A stretch of 9,960 bases of DNA, taken from contig JAAZYJ010000143.1 of NCBI GenBank assembly GCA_014239715.1, positions 1 through 9,960 on the forward strand, in the 5' to 3' direction. Position numbers and translations under genes: made by a program. Each line of letters opens with the position of its first letter. Position 1 is the first letter of the stretch. Source of the stretch: Flavobacteriales bacterium. GTDB lineage: Bacteria > Bacteroidota > Bacteroidia > Flavobacteriales > Parvicellaceae. Of the stretch, positions 1-8,436 are shown one piece after another. The notes beneath the pieces were generated by a model. That model saw only the letters and a list, made by a program, of their open reading frames with translations. It had not been told where the DNA came from and did no database searches.

Positions 1-1271
1 ACAGGATCTTTTCTATCAACAATTTTCTTAGCTGATTTAACCGTTTTTACTATGCCTCTTTCGATCATCTTTCGGATAATGAACGGCTTGTATAATTCAG
101 CCGCCATTCCTTTGGGCAGTCCACACTCATGCAGTTTAAGTGTTGGTCCAACAACAATTACGGATCGTGCTGAATAATCAACTCTTTTCCCTAACAGGTT
201 TTGTCTGAACCGTCCTTGCTTTCCTTTCAACGAATCAGAAAGCGATTTAAGTGGTCTGTTAGCCTCCGTTTTTACTGCAGAAGATTTTCGGGAATTGTCA
301 AAAAGCGAATCAACAGCTTCCTGCAGCATACGCTTCTCATTCCTCAATATTACTTCAGGAGCCTTGATCTCAATTAGTCTTTTGAGTCGATTATTTCTAA
401 TAATCACTCTTCTGTACAAATCGTTTAGGTCAGAAGTAGCAAACCTTCCTCCGTCAAGTGGAACCAATGGCCGTAATTCCGGCGGAATAACCGGTACTAC
501 TTTAATGATCATCCATTCAGGATTATTTTGGATTCTTTTTTGAGAATCTCTCATTGCTTCAACAACCTGCAATCTCTTAAGGGCTTCGTTCTTTCTTTGT
601 TGCGAAGTTTCCGTATTTGCTTTGTGTCTAAGCTCATAAGACAGTCCATCCAGATCCAGTCTTTTCAGCAGCTCGTGAAGTGCCTCGGCACCCATTTTGG
701 CGATGAACTTATCGGGATCAGTATCGTCGAGGTACTGATTTTCTTTTGGAAGCGCCTCCAATATATCCAAGTATTCATCTTCCGTCAAATAATCCATTAC
801 CTGATTCGGTTCTCCTTCGGCATTCACTGAAGGGCCTGGTTGGATTACAACATATCTTTCATAGTAAATGATCTGGTCAAGTTTCTTCGTAGGGAGTCCT
901 AACAGATAACCGATCTTATTAGGCAACGATCTGAAGTACCATATATGTGCAACTGGAACTACAAGTGAAATGTGTCCAATTCGCTCTCTTCTCACCTTTT
1001 TCTCAGTCACTTCAACTCCACATCGGTCACATACAATTCCTTTGTACCGTATTCTCTTGTATTTCCCACAGTGGCATTCGTAATCTTTTACAGGCCCAAA
1101 GATCCTTTCACAAAACAGACCATCTCTTTCCGGCTTGTATGTTCTGTAGTTGATCGTTTCGGGTTTCAGTACCTCACCATGCGATTTTTCAAGGATCATT
1201 TCAGGGGATGACAATGAAATCGTTATCGTCTTGAAGTTACTGTTCTGCTTTTTTTCTTTTATGTAAGCCAT
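1..1271 (-). CDS. rpoC: DNA-directed RNA polymerase subunit beta' (RpoC), N-terminal part, cut by window start
   Basis: This is the N-terminal third of RNA polymerase beta', which with beta forms the catalytic core and DNA clamp. Translating the minus strand from the ATG at 1269-1271 gives [20 protein letters not shown] and stays open to the window edge, covering 423 full codons. Visible parts are the clamp-head zinc ribbon with Cys66, Cys68, Cys81 and Cys84 (CHCGKY...CDRCG), the following [10 protein letters not shown] segment, and the lid/switch region [18 protein letters not shown] at about 353-370, followed by [10 protein letters not shown]. The Mg-binding NADFDGD motif, bridge helix and trigger loop would lie beyond position 1, so catalytic integrity cannot be judged here. 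The gene follows rpoB after a 67-nt spacer that holds a strong hairpin. The frame is intact with no internal stop. Identity is certain from sequence and context. Confidence 0.98.
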   Translation of the reverse strand, partial: MAYIKEKKQNSNFKTITISLSSPEMILEKSHGEVLKPETINYRTYKPERDGLFCERIFGPVKDYECHCGKYKRIRYKGIVCDRCGVEVTEKKVRRERIGHISLVVPVAHIWYFRSLPNKIGYLLGLPTKKLDQIIYYERYVVIQPGPSVNAEGEPNQVMDYLTEDEYLDILEALPKENQYLDDTDPDKFIAKMGAEALHELLKRLDLDGLSYELRHKANTETSQQRKNEALKRLQVVEAMRDSQKRIQNNPEWMIIKVVPVIPPELRPLVPLDGGRFATSDLNDLYRRVIIRNNRLKRLIEIKAPEVILRNEKRMLQEAVDSLFDNSRKSSAVKTEANRPLKSLSDSLKGKQGRFRQNLLGKRVDYSARSVIVVGPTLKLHECGLPKGMAAELYKPFIIRKMIERGIVKTVKSAKKIVDRKDP

Positions 1272-1298
1272 ATTTTAAATATTGCAAGTATTATAACA

Positions 1299-1326
1299 TC
1301 CGGATCTGGAAGTAACCAGATCCGGA
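1299..1326 (-). promoter_or_regulatory. perfect 11-bp inverted repeat (RNA hairpin) in the rpoB-rpoC spacer
   Basis: The bases at 1299-1309 (TCCGGATCTGG) are an exact inverted repeat of 1316-1326, with a 6-base loop at 1310-1315. The stem starts 12 nt after the rpoB stop codon and ends 27 nt before the rpoC ATG. In the direction of transcription the six T residues lie before the stem, and what follows it is ATGTTATAAT, not a T-run, so it does not have intrinsic terminator form. Inference: an RNA processing or stability element, or a pause structure, between the two polymerase subunit genes. The repeat is plain in the sequence; its function is unproven. Confidence 0.7.
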
Positions 1327-1338
1327 AAAAATGATCTA

Positions 1339-4300
1339 TTATTCTAATGTGACATTAAGTCCCAATCCATTCAATTCGTGTAACAACACATTGAAGGATT
1401 CCGGAATGCCAGGTGTCGGAAGATTGTCTCCTTTCACGATCGCCTCATAAGCCTTTGCTCTGCCCAATACATCGTCCGACTTGACAGTCAATATCTCCTG
1501 TAAAATGTTCGCTGCTCCGAATGCTTCTAACGCCCACACTTCCATTTCTCCAAAACGCTGACCTCCAAATTGAGCCTTACCACCTAATGGTTGTTGTGTG
1601 ATAAGAGAGTATGGTCCAATGGATCTGGCATGCATCTTATCGTCAACCATGTGACTTAATTTGATCATGTATATCACACCTACTGTTGCAGGTTGATCGA
1701 ACTTATCACCTGTTCCACCATCATAAAGGTAGGTCTTCCCATATCGAGGTACACCTGCTTCGTCGGTCTCTTGATTGATACTGTCAATTGATGCACCATC
1801 AAAGATGGGTGTTGCGTAGGTTTTACCTAAGTTCAACCCTGCCCATCCCAAAACAGTTTCGTAAATCTGTCCTAAGTTCATACGTGACGGTACACCTAGT
1901 GGGTTCAATACAATATCGACCGGAGTTCCGTCTTCAAGGAATGGCATGTCTTCAGCTCTAACGATCTTAGCCACAATACCTTTATTTCCGTGGCGACCTG
2001 CCATTTTATCACCAACCTTTAACTTCCTCTTTTTTGCGATGTACACCTTAGCCAATTTCACAATGCCATTAGGAAGTTCATCGCCAACCGTAATGTGAAA
2101 CTTCTTTCTCTTGTATACACCCAATACGTCACCATATTTAATGTTGTAGTTGTGTAACAAACGGCTAATCAAACCATTTGTCGCCTGACTTTTGGTCCAA
2201 CTATTGGGTGAAACCACTGTATAATCAAGTGCCATTAGGTTTTTCGTGCTAAACTTAATGCCCTTCTTAATGATTTCTTCCTTGAAGTTGTTGTTTACCC
2301 CGGTGGATTTTTCAACACCGATGACCTCAAGTAACTTGGCTACCAACTCACCTTTCAGTTCAAGAGATTCCTTATCGAACTCTTTGTCCAATTGTTCAAG
2401 TGCCGGTTTATCCTGCGCTTTCGCTTTTCTATCCTTTATTGCTCTTGAAAACAATTTTTTATCGATAACCACACCCTTCAATGAAGGTGAGGCTTTCAAA
2501 GAGGCATCTTTGACATCACCAGCTTTGTCACCGAATATGGCCCTTAAAAGTTTCTCCTCCGGTGATGGATCAGTTTCCCCTTTTGGAGTAATCTTTCCTA
2601 TCAGTATATCTCCTTCTTCTATTTCAGCACCTACACGGATGATTCCGTTTTCATCTAGATCTTTTGTCGCTTCTTCAGAAACATTAGGAATATCTGCTGT
2701 TAATTCTTCCAACCCTCTTTTGGTATCCCTAACCTCAAGTGTATATTCATCTATGTGAATTGACGTAAAGATGTCATCTTTTACCACTTTTTCTGAGATC
2801 ACGATAGCATCTTCGAAGTTGTATCCTTTCCAAGGCATGAATGCCACTTTCAAGTTCTGCCCTAATGCCAGTTCACCTCTATCAGTTGCGTAACCTTCAC
2901 ATAGCACCTGTCCAGCAACAACCTTTTCTCCCAATTTCACGATTGGTTTCAGGTTGATACACGTCCCTTGATTCGTTTTTTGAAACTTGGTCAGTCTATA
3001 AGACTTAGAATCGCCTACGAAAGACACCAGCTGATCATCTTTGGATCTTTTATACTTAATAATGATCTCTTCAGCATCAACATACTCAACAACACCGTTC
3101 CCTTCGGCATTGATAAGGACTCTTGAGTCTCTTGCGATCAGCTCTTCAATTCCAGTACCAACAATCGGTGCAGATGGCCTTAATAAAGGCACTGCTTGTC
3201 TCTGCATGTTCGATCCCATAAGAGCTCTGTTGGCATCATCATGTTCCAGAAAAGGGATACATGATGCAGCAATTGAAGCAATTTGGTTCGTTCCAACATC
3301 CATCAAATTGATGTCTTTCGGTTCAACCACCGGAAAGTCACCTTCCAATCTGGCCTTCACTTTTTCCGTCAGGAATTTACCATTTTCATCAACCTGAGCA
3401 TTGGCCTGAGCAATTGTTCTTTCATCCTCTTCTTCCGCACTCAGGTAGATCGGTGCATCTTTTACATTCACCTTTCCTTTGGTCACCTCTCTATAAGGCG
3501 TTTCAATAAACCAAAGTCTGTTGATCTTAGCAAACACACAAAGTGAAGAGATCAGACCAATGTTTGGTCCTTCCGGGGTTTCTATCGTACAAAGTCGGCC
3601 ATAGTGTGTATAGTGTACATCCCTTACTTCAAATCCGGCTCTTTCTCTGGAGAGTCCTCCAGGTCCAAGAGCTGACAATCTTCTTTTGTGAGTAACCTCC
3701 GCCAATGGATTTGTCTGATCCATGAACTGAGACAGCTGATTCGTGCCAAAGAATGAATTAATTACAGAAGACAATGTTTTTGCATTGATCAGATCGATCG
3801 GCGTAAATACTTCATTGTCCCTTACATTCATACGTTCTCTGATGGTTCTGGCCATTCTGGCCAAACCAACTGAAAACTGGCTATGCAGCTGCTCACCAAC
3901 TGTTCTTACTCTTCTGTTAGAAAGGTGGTCAATATCATCGATATCAGCCTTGGAATTCACCAATTCAATTAAATACTTAATAATTGAAATAATATCTTCT
4001 CTTGTCAGAACCCGTGAATCTTCATTTTCATCAAGTCCTAATTTTCTACTTAATCTGTATCTTCCAACTTCACCCAGATCATATCGTTGCTCTGAGAAGA
4101 AAAGCTTGTCGATTACACCTCTTGCCGTTTCTAAATCGGGCGGTTCGGCATTTCTTAATTGACGATAGATGTGTTCTACGGCCTCTTTTTCAGAGTTTGA
4201 TGTATCTTTTTGCAGCGTATTGTAAATAATGGCAAAATCTGCAGAGTTCACATTCTCTTTATGAAGAATGATCGTTTTAACTCCGGCATCGACGATTTCA

Positions 4301-5151
4301 TCAATGTGCGTTTCTTCAAGGATCGTTTCTCTGTCAATAACTACTTCGTTCCTTTCAATAGTTACAACTTCACCTGTATCCTCATCAACGAAATCTTCGA
4401 CCCATGATTTGAGTACTCTTGCAGCAAGTTTTCTACCAAGCACTTTTTTCAATCCGGCTTTCGTAACCTTAATCTCGTCTGCAAGGTCAAATATTTCGAG
4501 TATATCTTTATCACTTTCAAATCCGATCGCTCTGAACAAAGTCGTTACGGGGAGCTTCTTCTTACGGTCGATGTATGCGTACATCACACTATTGATATCC
4601 GTTGCAAATTCAATCCAGGACCCTTTGAAAGGTATTACTCTGGCAGAATAAAGCTTTGTGCCATTGGCATGTCTGCTCTGACCAAAGAAAACACCGGGAG
4701 ACCTGTGCAATTGTGATACAATTACCCTTTCTGCACCATTCACCACAAATGAACCTTTTGGTGTCAGGTACGGAATCGTTCCCAAATAAACATCCTGAAC
4801 GATCGTTTCGAAGTCTTCGTGTTCCGGGTCCGTACAATAAAGCTTTAGTTTGGCTTTAAGCGGCACAGAATACGTTAACCCTCGCTCAATACACTCTTCG
4901 ATGGTATATCTTGGTGGGTCGACGAAATAATCCAGAAATTCAAGAACGAATTGATTTCTTGTGTCTGTTATCGGAAAGTTTTCGTTAAAAACTTTATAGA
5001 GACCTTCCTTTTCTCTATTCTCAGGAGTTGTTTCCAATTGGAAAAATTCCTGGAAAGATTTTAATTGAACTTCGAGAAAATCAGGATACGGAAACTGATG
5101 TTTACTTGATGCGAAATTGATTCTCCCTGTTGTACTATTTGTAGTTGCCAA
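1339..5151 (-). CDS. rpoB: DNA-directed RNA polymerase subunit beta (RpoB)
   Basis: Complete 1270-residue RNA polymerase beta subunit, which with beta' forms the active centre and binds rifampicin. The start is TTG at 5149-5151: an in-frame TGA lies two codons upstream, no ATG lies nearby, and the resulting [13 protein letters not shown] fits the usual N-terminus of Bacteroidota RpoB. Visible landmarks are [16 protein letters not shown] near 22-37, the RPB2-lobe region after about 120, the rifampicin cluster [12 protein letters not shown]...THKRRLSAL at 472-495, [10 protein letters not shown] at 524-533, the active-site lysines in [12 protein letters not shown] (Lys1049 and Lys1057, matching E. 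coli 1065 and 1073), and [10 protein letters not shown] with His1167, then [20 protein letters not shown] near the C-terminus. Asp478, His488, Arg491 and Ser493, equivalent to E. coli 516, 526, 529 and 531, are wild type. A charged stretch at about 880-965 sits where E. coli carries its SI2 insertion. The gene follows rplL after 131 nt. Confidence 0.98.
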   Translation of the reverse strand: MATTNSTTGRINFASSKHQFPYPDFLEVQLKSFQEFFQLETTPENREKEGLYKVFNENFPITDTRNQFVLEFLDYFVDPPRYTIEECIERGLTYSVPLKAKLKLYCTDPEHEDFETIVQDVYLGTIPYLTPKGSFVVNGAERVIVSQLHRSPGVFFGQSRHANGTKLYSARVIPFKGSWIEFATDINSVMYAYIDRKKKLPVTTLFRAIGFESDKDILEIFDLADEIKVTKAGLKKVLGRKLAARVLKSWVEDFVDEDTGEVVTIERNEVVIDRETILEETHIDEIVDAGVKTIILHKENVNSADFAIIYNTLQKDTSNSEKEAVEHIYRQLRNAEPPDLETARGVIDKLFFSEQRYDLGEVGRYRLSRKLGLDENEDSRVLTREDIISIIKYLIELVNSKADIDDIDHLSNRRVRTVGEQLHSQFSVGLARMARTIRERMNVRDNEVFTPIDLINAKTLSSVINSFFGTNQLSQFMDQTNPLAEVTHKRRLSALGPGGLSRERAGFEVRDVHYTHYGRLCTIETPEGPNIGLISSLCVFAKINRLWFIETPYREVTKGKVNVKDAPIYLSAEEEDERTIAQANAQVDENGKFLTEKVKARLEGDFPVVEPKDINLMDVGTNQIASIAASCIPFLEHDDANRALMGSNMQRQAVPLLRPSAPIVGTGIEELIARDSRVLINAEGNGVVEYVDAEEIIIKYKRSKDDQLVSFVGDSKSYRLTKFQKTNQGTCINLKPIVKLGEKVVAGQVLCEGYATDRGELALGQNLKVAFMPWKGYNFEDAIVISEKVVKDDIFTSIHIDEYTLEVRDTKRGLEELTADIPNVSEEATKDLDENGIIRVGAEIEEGDILIGKITPKGETDPSPEEKLLRAIFGDKAGDVKDASLKASPSLKGVVIDKKLFSRAIKDRKAKAQDKPALEQLDKEFDKESLELKGELVAKLLEVIGVEKSTGVNNNFKEEIIKKGIKFSTKNLMALDYTVVSPNSWTKSQATNGLISRLLHNYNIKYGDVLGVYKRKKFHITVGDELPNGIVKLAKVYIAKKRKLKVGDKMAGRHGNKGIVAKIVRAEDMPFLEDGTPVDIVLNPLGVPSRMNLGQIYETVLGWAGLNLGKTYATPIFDGASIDSINQETDEAGVPRYGKTYLYDGGTGDKFDQPATVGVIYMIKLSHMVDDKMHARSIGPYSLITQQPLGGKAQFGGQRFGEMEVWALEAFGAANILQEILTVKSDDVLGRAKAYEAIVKGDNLPTPGIPESFNVLLHELNGLGLNVTLE

Positions 5152-5211
5152 TTGTCAATGAGTTTTAATAAGAAGTTCGATAAAAAAATGAATTGTCTAA
5201 AAACGACAAAG

Positions 5212-5263
5212 GGCATGGGCTTCCAACTGATCAATTTTAAGATCAGATATGGAAGTCCATACC
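5212..5263 (-). promoter_or_regulatory. long hairpin in the rplL-rpoB spacer, candidate attenuator or RNase III site
   Basis: On the minus-strand RNA, 5257-5263 pairs with 5212-5218 (7 bp with one G-U), 5250-5255 with 5220-5225 (6 bp) and 5241-5246 with 5227-5232 (6 bp), closed by the 8-base loop 5233-5240. The helices are separated by one A-C mismatch and one 3x1 internal loop. A run of five U residues (5199-5203) follows about 8 nt after the stem. In E. coli the same spacer holds an attenuator and an RNase III cleavage site that lower rpoBC expression relative to rplJL. The position and shape here suggest a similar job by inference. The U-run is too far from the stem for a strong intrinsic terminator, so partial termination or cleavage is more likely. 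Confidence 0.65.
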
Positions 5264-5282
5264 AAATTTGAGTGAAGGTATA

Positions 5283-5663
5283 TTACTTCAATTCTACCTC
5301 AGCACCAGCCTCTTCAAGAGCCTTTTTGATGCCTTCGGCTTCGTCTTTAGACACACCTTCTTTCAGTGTGCTAGGAGCATTATCAACCATCTCCTTTGCT
5401 TCCTTAAGGCCAAGTCCAGTTAATTCTTTCACAGCCTTAACCACTTGAAGTTTTGCACCTCCAGCGGCAGTAAGTACTACATCGAATTCTGTCTTTTCTT
5501 CGCCACCGGCATCACCACCACCAGCTCCAGGAGCAGCTACAGCTACAGCAGCAGCAGCAGCAGGTTCGATACCATGTTCTTCTTTAAGGATTTCAGCAAG
5601 CTCATTAACTTCTTTAACAGTAAGGTTAACCAACTCTTCTGCTAAGTTTTTCACGTCTGCCAT
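5283..5663 (-). CDS. rplL: 50S ribosomal protein L7/L12
   Basis: L7/L12 of 126 residues, the multi-copy stalk protein of the large subunit that recruits EF-Tu, EF-G and other GTPases. The N-terminal dimerisation and L10-binding helices span about 1-32, then an Ala/Gly-rich flexible hinge at about 34-54, and the globular C-terminal domain from about 57 to the end, with [20 protein letters not shown] at 72-91. The length is usual for the family. The start is the ATG before [10 protein letters not shown]. The gene follows rplJ after a 40-nt AT-rich spacer with no hairpin that I can see; the pair supplies the L10-(L12)n complex. It is followed by the spacer hairpin ahead of rpoB. The GCA/GCT-repeat look of 5540-5570 is the hinge coding sequence. 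Confidence 0.98.
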   Translation of the reverse strand: MADVKNLAEELVNLTVKEVNELAEILKEEHGIEPAAAAAVAVAAPGAGGGDAGGEEKTEFDVVLTAAGGAKLQVVKAVKELTGLGLKEAKEMVDNAPSTLKEGVSKDEAEGIKKALEEAGAEVELK

Positions 5664-5703
5664 TTTATTTGATTTTGTGTATTGTTTTACTTTAAATTGT
5701 TAA

Positions 5704-6225
5704 TTATTCTCTTTCGGCTAAAGTTTTAACCAAGCCAGCGATTGTATGTTTTCCGGACTGCAATGCAGAAACAACATTTTTCGCAGGAGATTGTAGAAGT
5801 GCAATTACTTCTCCAATAAGCTCATCTTTCGACTTAATGTCACAAAGAGTGCTTAAGTTCTCGTCTCCGATATAAATTGATTCTTCAATATATGCTGCCT
5901 TCAGGATCGGTTTATCATGCTTTTTTCTAAACTCCTTTATAATTTTTGCAGGAGCATTCCCTGCATCAGAGTACATGATAGACGTTGGTCCTGCCAAAAC
6001 AGTATAAAGCTGACTAAAATCTTTCTCTTCAACCTTTTCCATTGCTTTTTGCAGCAATGTATTTTTCACGATCTTAAGCGATATGTCCTGCTTGAAGCAG
6101 TTTCTCCTCAATTTCGAGGTAGATTCTGCATTCAGTTCGGACGTATCAGCCAAGTAGAATATGTCAGCCGAAGCTAACTCTTCTGATAACTGATTAATCG
6201 CGTCGTTTTTTTGTTCTTTAGTCAT
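5704..6225 (-). CDS. rplJ: 50S ribosomal protein L10
   Basis: L10 of 173 residues, which anchors L7/L12 dimers to the 23S rRNA GTPase region at the base of the stalk. The N-terminal rRNA-binding domain contains ISLKIVKNTLLQKAM (48-62) and LAGPTSIMYSD (77-87), both family hallmarks. The C-terminal helix that binds L12 dimers follows from about 135, ending in LLQSPAKNVVSALQSGKHT and IAGLVKTLAERE. The start is ATG at 6223-6225, only 10 nt after the rplA stop, so there is no separate leader. In many bacteria L10-L12 represses its own mRNA by binding a leader upstream of rplJ; the 10-nt gap leaves no room for one unless it lies inside rplA. The sequence is diverged from proteobacterial L10, as is usual for this family. 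Confidence 0.97.
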   Translation of the reverse strand: MTKEQKNDAINQLSEELASADIFYLADTSELNAESTSKLRRNCFKQDISLKIVKNTLLQKAMEKVEEKDFSQLYTVLAGPTSIMYSDAGNAPAKIIKEFRKKHDKPILKAAYIEESIYIGDENLSTLCDIKSKDELIGEVIALLQSPAKNVVSALQSGKHTIAGLVKTLAERE

Positions 6226-6235
6226 ACTAAGCTAT

Positions 6236-6928
6236 TTATACAGTTACAAATTTTGTATCCACTTGAATACTTGGACTCATAGTTGAGGATAAGTAGATGC
6301 TTTTGACATAGGTACCTTTCGAGGATGAAGGCTTCAATTTGACCAGTGTTTTGATCAATTCATCAGCATTATCCCTGATCTTGCCAGCCTCAAAAGATGC
6401 TTTTCCAACAGCCGCATGAACGATTCCATATTTATCAACTTTGAAATCGATCTTACCTGCTTTCACATCATTTACTGCTTTTGCAACATCCATTGTTACC
6501 GTACCAGTCTTAGGGTTAGGCATTAATCCCCTTGGCCCTAAAATTCTACCTAACGCACCAACTTTTCCCATCACCGAAGGCATTGTGATAATCACATCGA
6601 CATCAGTCCAGCCTTGTTTGATCTTATTGATGTATTCATCCAGACCAACATGATCCGCTCCAGCATTTTTAGCTTCTTCCTCTTTATCAGGCGTACAAAG
6701 CACCAACACGTTCACATCTTTTCCTGTTCCGTGTGGAAGAGAGACTGTTCCTCTAACCATTTGGTTAGCTTTTCTAGGATAAACCCCTAATCTTACGGCA
6801 ACATCAATCGTTGCGTCGAAATTGGTATTCGATACTTCCTTTAAAATTGAAGAAGCTTCATCCAAGCTGTACGCTTTCTCTTGATCAAATTTGGACAATA
6901 CTTCTTTTCTTTTCTTACTCAGTGCCAT
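6236..6928 (-). CDS. rplA: 50S ribosomal protein L1
   Basis: L1 of 230 residues, the protein of the mobile L1 stalk that helps move deacylated tRNA out of the E site. The signature [20 protein letters not shown] lies at 124-143. The RNA-binding domain I is split between about 1-68 (with [13 protein letters not shown] and [12 protein letters not shown]) and about 160-230 (with [14 protein letters not shown]), and domain II lies between them. The length is typical. The start is the ATG before ALSKKRKEV, 18 nt after the rplK stop, and the L11-L1 order is the classical one. L1 is the usual autoregulator of the rplK-rplA mRNA in other bacteria; a possible target lies upstream of rplK (7404-7451). 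Confidence 0.98.
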   Translation of the reverse strand: MALSKKRKEVLSKFDQEKAYSLDEASSILKEVSNTNFDATIDVAVRLGVYPRKANQMVRGTVSLPHGTGKDVNVLVLCTPDKEEEAKNAGADHVGLDEYINKIKQGWTDVDVIITMPSVMGKVGALGRILGPRGLMPNPKTGTVTMDVAKAVNDVKAGKIDFKVDKYGIVHAAVGKASFEAGKIRDNADELIKTLVKLKPSSSKGTYVKSIYLSSTMSPSIQVDTKFVTV

Positions 6929-6946
6929 TGTTATTCAATTTGAATA

Positions 6947-7387
6947 TTACGCGGGTGCATTCCCTCCTCTAACATTAATACCCATTGAACGTGCAGTTCC
7001 GGCTACCATTTTCATGGCAGACTCGACTGTAAAACAGTTCAAATCTTGCATTTTGTCTTCAGCAATTGTCCTTACTTGATTCCAGTTAACCGTAGCTACT
7101 TTGATACGGTTAGACTCAGGCGAACCTTTTTTTACTTTAGCAGCTTCCAATAATTGGACTGCTGCAGGAGGAGTTTTAATAACAAACTCAAAAGATTTGT
7201 CTGCGAAAACAGTAATGACACAAGGAAGCACTTTGCCGGGATTATCCTGAGTTCTAGCGTTAAACTGCTTACAGAACTCCATAATATTCACCCCTTTAGC
7301 GCCTAATGCAGGCCCTACCGGAGGTGACGGATTCGCGGCTCCACCTCTAATTTGTAACTTTATTAATCCAGCTACTTCTTTTGCCAT
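6947..7387 (-). CDS. rplK: 50S ribosomal protein L11
   Basis: L11 of 146 residues, which binds 23S rRNA helices 43/44 beside the factor-binding site and is part of the thiostrepton target. The N-terminal domain carries [26 protein letters not shown] at about 18-43, split here as [12 protein letters not shown] and [12 protein letters not shown], with Pro22 and Pro23 in the drug-contact helix unchanged. The C-terminal rRNA-binding domain runs from about 72 ([10 protein letters not shown]) to [10 protein letters not shown] at 130-139, then a short Gly/Asn/Ala tail. The start is the ATG at 7385-7387. It follows nusG after a 66-nt spacer and precedes rplA by 18 nt. The length is normal and no residue looks out of place. 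Confidence 0.98.
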   Translation of the reverse strand: MAKEVAGLIKLQIRGGAANPSPPVGPALGAKGVNIMEFCKQFNARTQDNPGKVLPCVITVFADKSFEFVIKTPPAAVQLLEAAKVKKGSPESNRIKVATVNWNQVRTIAEDKMQDLNCFTVESAMKMVAGTARSMGINVRGGNAPA

Positions 7388-7403
7388 TTTTATATATAAT
7401 TAT

Positions 7404-7451
7404 GGTAACTCCGTTTCAATGGGAAGCATTAATCATCTCCACCTCATTACC
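7404..7451 (-). promoter_or_regulatory. possible L1-type feedback structure in the nusG-rplK spacer
   Basis: The minus-strand RNA can form an outer helix (7447-7451 with 7404-7408, 5 bp) and an inner helix (7437-7443 with 7421-7426, 6 bp including one G-U and one bulged U) closed by a 10-base loop. A short/long asymmetric internal loop separates them. Two helices with an asymmetric loop is the general shape of L1 targets on L11-operon mRNAs and on 23S rRNA. The fold is weak and I could not compare relatives, so this is a suggestion only. Confidence 0.25.
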
Positions 7452-7453
7452 TA

Positions 7454-8014
7454 TTAGCCTTCTTTTTCTACTTGCATGTAGCTCAGTTCAAGTGGAGTTT
7501 TTCTTCCGAAAATCTTCACCATCACCTTCAATTTTTTCTTTTCTTCATTGATCTCCTCAATAACTCCGTTAAAGTTGTTGAATGGTCCATCAATGACCTT
7601 GACCGTTTCTCCTACAACGAATGGGATGGTCAATTCCTCATCGTTTTCAGCCAACTCATCTACCTTACCAAGGATTCTGTTGACTTCAGATTGTCTTAGG
7701 GGCATTGGTTCTCCACCCTTTTTTGCTCCTAAAAACCCAATAACATTTGTAACGCCTTTTATCACGTGAGGTATCTCTCCTACGAGACTGGCCTCTATCA
7801 GCACATACCCCGGAAAATAGTTCCTTTCTTTAGAGACTTTTTTGCCATTTCTGATCTGGTATACTTTTTCAGTCGGGATCAGCACTTGCTTTACGTAATC
7901 TGACAGTCCGAGGCGGTCAATTTCAAGCTCAATGTAATCTTTCACCTTCTTCTCCTTACCGCTTATGGCTCGGACAACATACCATTTTAAGTCTATATCA
8001 GCCATTTTCATCAT
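7454..8014 (-). CDS. nusG: transcription elongation/antitermination factor NusG
   Basis: NusG of up to 186 residues, which rides on RNA polymerase and links it to Rho or to the ribosome. The NGN domain (about 9-118) begins LKWYVVRAISGKEKKV and includes RNYFPGYVLIEA (64-75) and PLRQSEVNRIL (105-115). The KOW domain (about 130-186) has PFVVGETVKVIDGPF and the core KVMVKIFGRKTPLEL. The start is uncertain: in-frame ATG codons lie at 8012-8014, 8009-8011 and 8003-8005, giving MMKMADIDL, MKMADIDL or MADIDL. The last looks most like other family members, and no clear Shine-Dalgarno decides it. The farthest start leaves 3 nt after the secE stop, so translation of the two is probably coupled. Confidence 0.97.
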   Translation of the reverse strand: MMKMADIDLKWYVVRAISGKEKKVKDYIELEIDRLGLSDYVKQVLIPTEKVYQIRNGKKVSKERNYFPGYVLIEASLVGEIPHVIKGVTNVIGFLGAKKGGEPMPLRQSEVNRILGKVDELAENDEELTIPFVVGETVKVIDGPFNNFNGVIEEINEEKKKLKVMVKIFGRKTPLELSYMQVEKEG

Positions 8015-8017
8015 AGG

Positions 8018-8254
8018 TTAAATAATAGGTTTTGGGTTCACAAAATTATAATAGAACCCAAGGATACCTCTCCAAACCACTTCCCCGTCTCTTATTCCGA
8101 ATGTGTAATCCATTATCCAAACCAGCAAAGCAATAATAATGGAAGCTACTAAAACAATAATTGCACTGGTTTGGAGCTCTTTCCATGTGGGCCAGGACAC
8201 CTTGTTTAGCAGTTCATCTACCGTTTCTTCCAAATATGATATAAGTTTCGCCAC
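8018..8254 (-). CDS. secE: protein translocase subunit SecE
   Basis: SecE of 78 residues, the small essential subunit that clamps SecY in the inner-membrane protein-conducting channel. It has the conserved amphipathic segment VDELLNKVSWPTWKEL at 12-27, followed by one transmembrane helix at about 31-50 (AIIVLVASIIIALLVWIM). About 28 residues after the helix, ending FVNPKPII, make it longer than my recollection of many single-helix SecE proteins (about 60-65 residues). The start is GTG at 8252-8254: the upstream frame meets TAA three codons earlier with no ATG between, and GTG gives the normal MAKLISYLEE start. It follows tRNA-Trp by 45 nt and precedes nusG, the order in most bacteria. Confidence 0.95.
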   Translation of the reverse strand: MAKLISYLEETVDELLNKVSWPTWKELQTSAIIVLVASIIIALLVWIMDYTFGIRDGEVVWRGILGFYYNFVNPKPII

Positions 8255-8299
8255 TTTATTTATTTATTTCTTTGTTCAATCGTCATTAGAACCTTTTTG

Positions 8300-8372
8300 C
8301 ACGGGCGGAAAGATTCGAACTCTCGACCTTTGGTGTTGGAGACCACTGCTCTACCAGCTGAGCTACACCCGT
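8300..8372 (-). tRNA. tRNA-Trp (anticodon CCA)
   Basis: A 73-nt cloverleaf on the minus strand. The acceptor stem is ACGGGTG paired with CGCCCGT, the D arm is GCTC/GAGC, the anticodon loop is CTCCAAC with anticodon CCA at 8337-8339, and the T arm is GAGAG-TTCGAAT-CTTTC. The discriminator base is G, as expected for tryptophan. The top pair of the anticodon stem (27-43) is G-A. CCA is not encoded. It lies between tuf and secE, its usual place in Bacteroidota, and is probably cut out of the longer transcript. Confidence 0.97.
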
Positions 8373-8377
8373 AAAAC

Positions 8378-8417
8378 GACAAGAAAGGTGAGCCGTTATG
8401 CCCCACCTTTTCTTGTC
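8378..8417 (-). promoter_or_regulatory. hairpin between tuf and tRNA-Trp
   Basis: Positions 8378-8390 (GACAAGAAAGGTG) are complementary to 8404-8417, giving 13 pairs with one bulged base, around a 13-base loop at 8391-8403. The hairpin begins 19 nt after the tuf stop and ends 5 nt before the mature tRNA 5' end. In the direction of transcription only a run of four T residues follows it, inside the 5-nt linker, so it is weak as a terminator. Inference: a barrier protecting the tuf 3' end, a partial terminator, or a processing site that helps free the tRNA. Confidence 0.6.
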
Positions 8418-8436
8418 AATTCGTGTCAATTACCAG

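Noticed and set aside
295..1211. Plus-strand open frames opposite rpoC
   Set aside because: The minus strand is an unbroken, highly conserved RpoC N-terminus; the antisense products look like nothing known.
3500..3780. Possible rifampicin-resistance changes in RpoB
   Set aside because: The key positions (Asp478, His488, Arg491, Ser493) are wild type; the differences seen, such as Thr480 in place of E. coli Asn518, look like lineage variation.
2246..4162. Plus-strand open frames opposite rpoB (for example 2246-2758, 3041-3397 and 3743-4162)
   Set aside because: They are antisense shadows of a fully conserved rpoB, rich in Ser/Leu/Phe with no recognisable domain.
4610..4837. Minus-strand 75-codon open frame inside rpoB in another frame
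   Set aside because: It is an out-of-frame shadow inside the conserved beta N-terminal region.
5540..5570. GCA/GCT-type triplet repeat
   Set aside because: It encodes the Ala-rich hinge of L7/L12 and is expected for this protein.
8255..8273. Four-base repeat ATAA/TTAT just before secE
   Set aside because: A short AT-rich low-complexity run ahead of a start codon, common in Bacteroidota and too short to call a repeat element.
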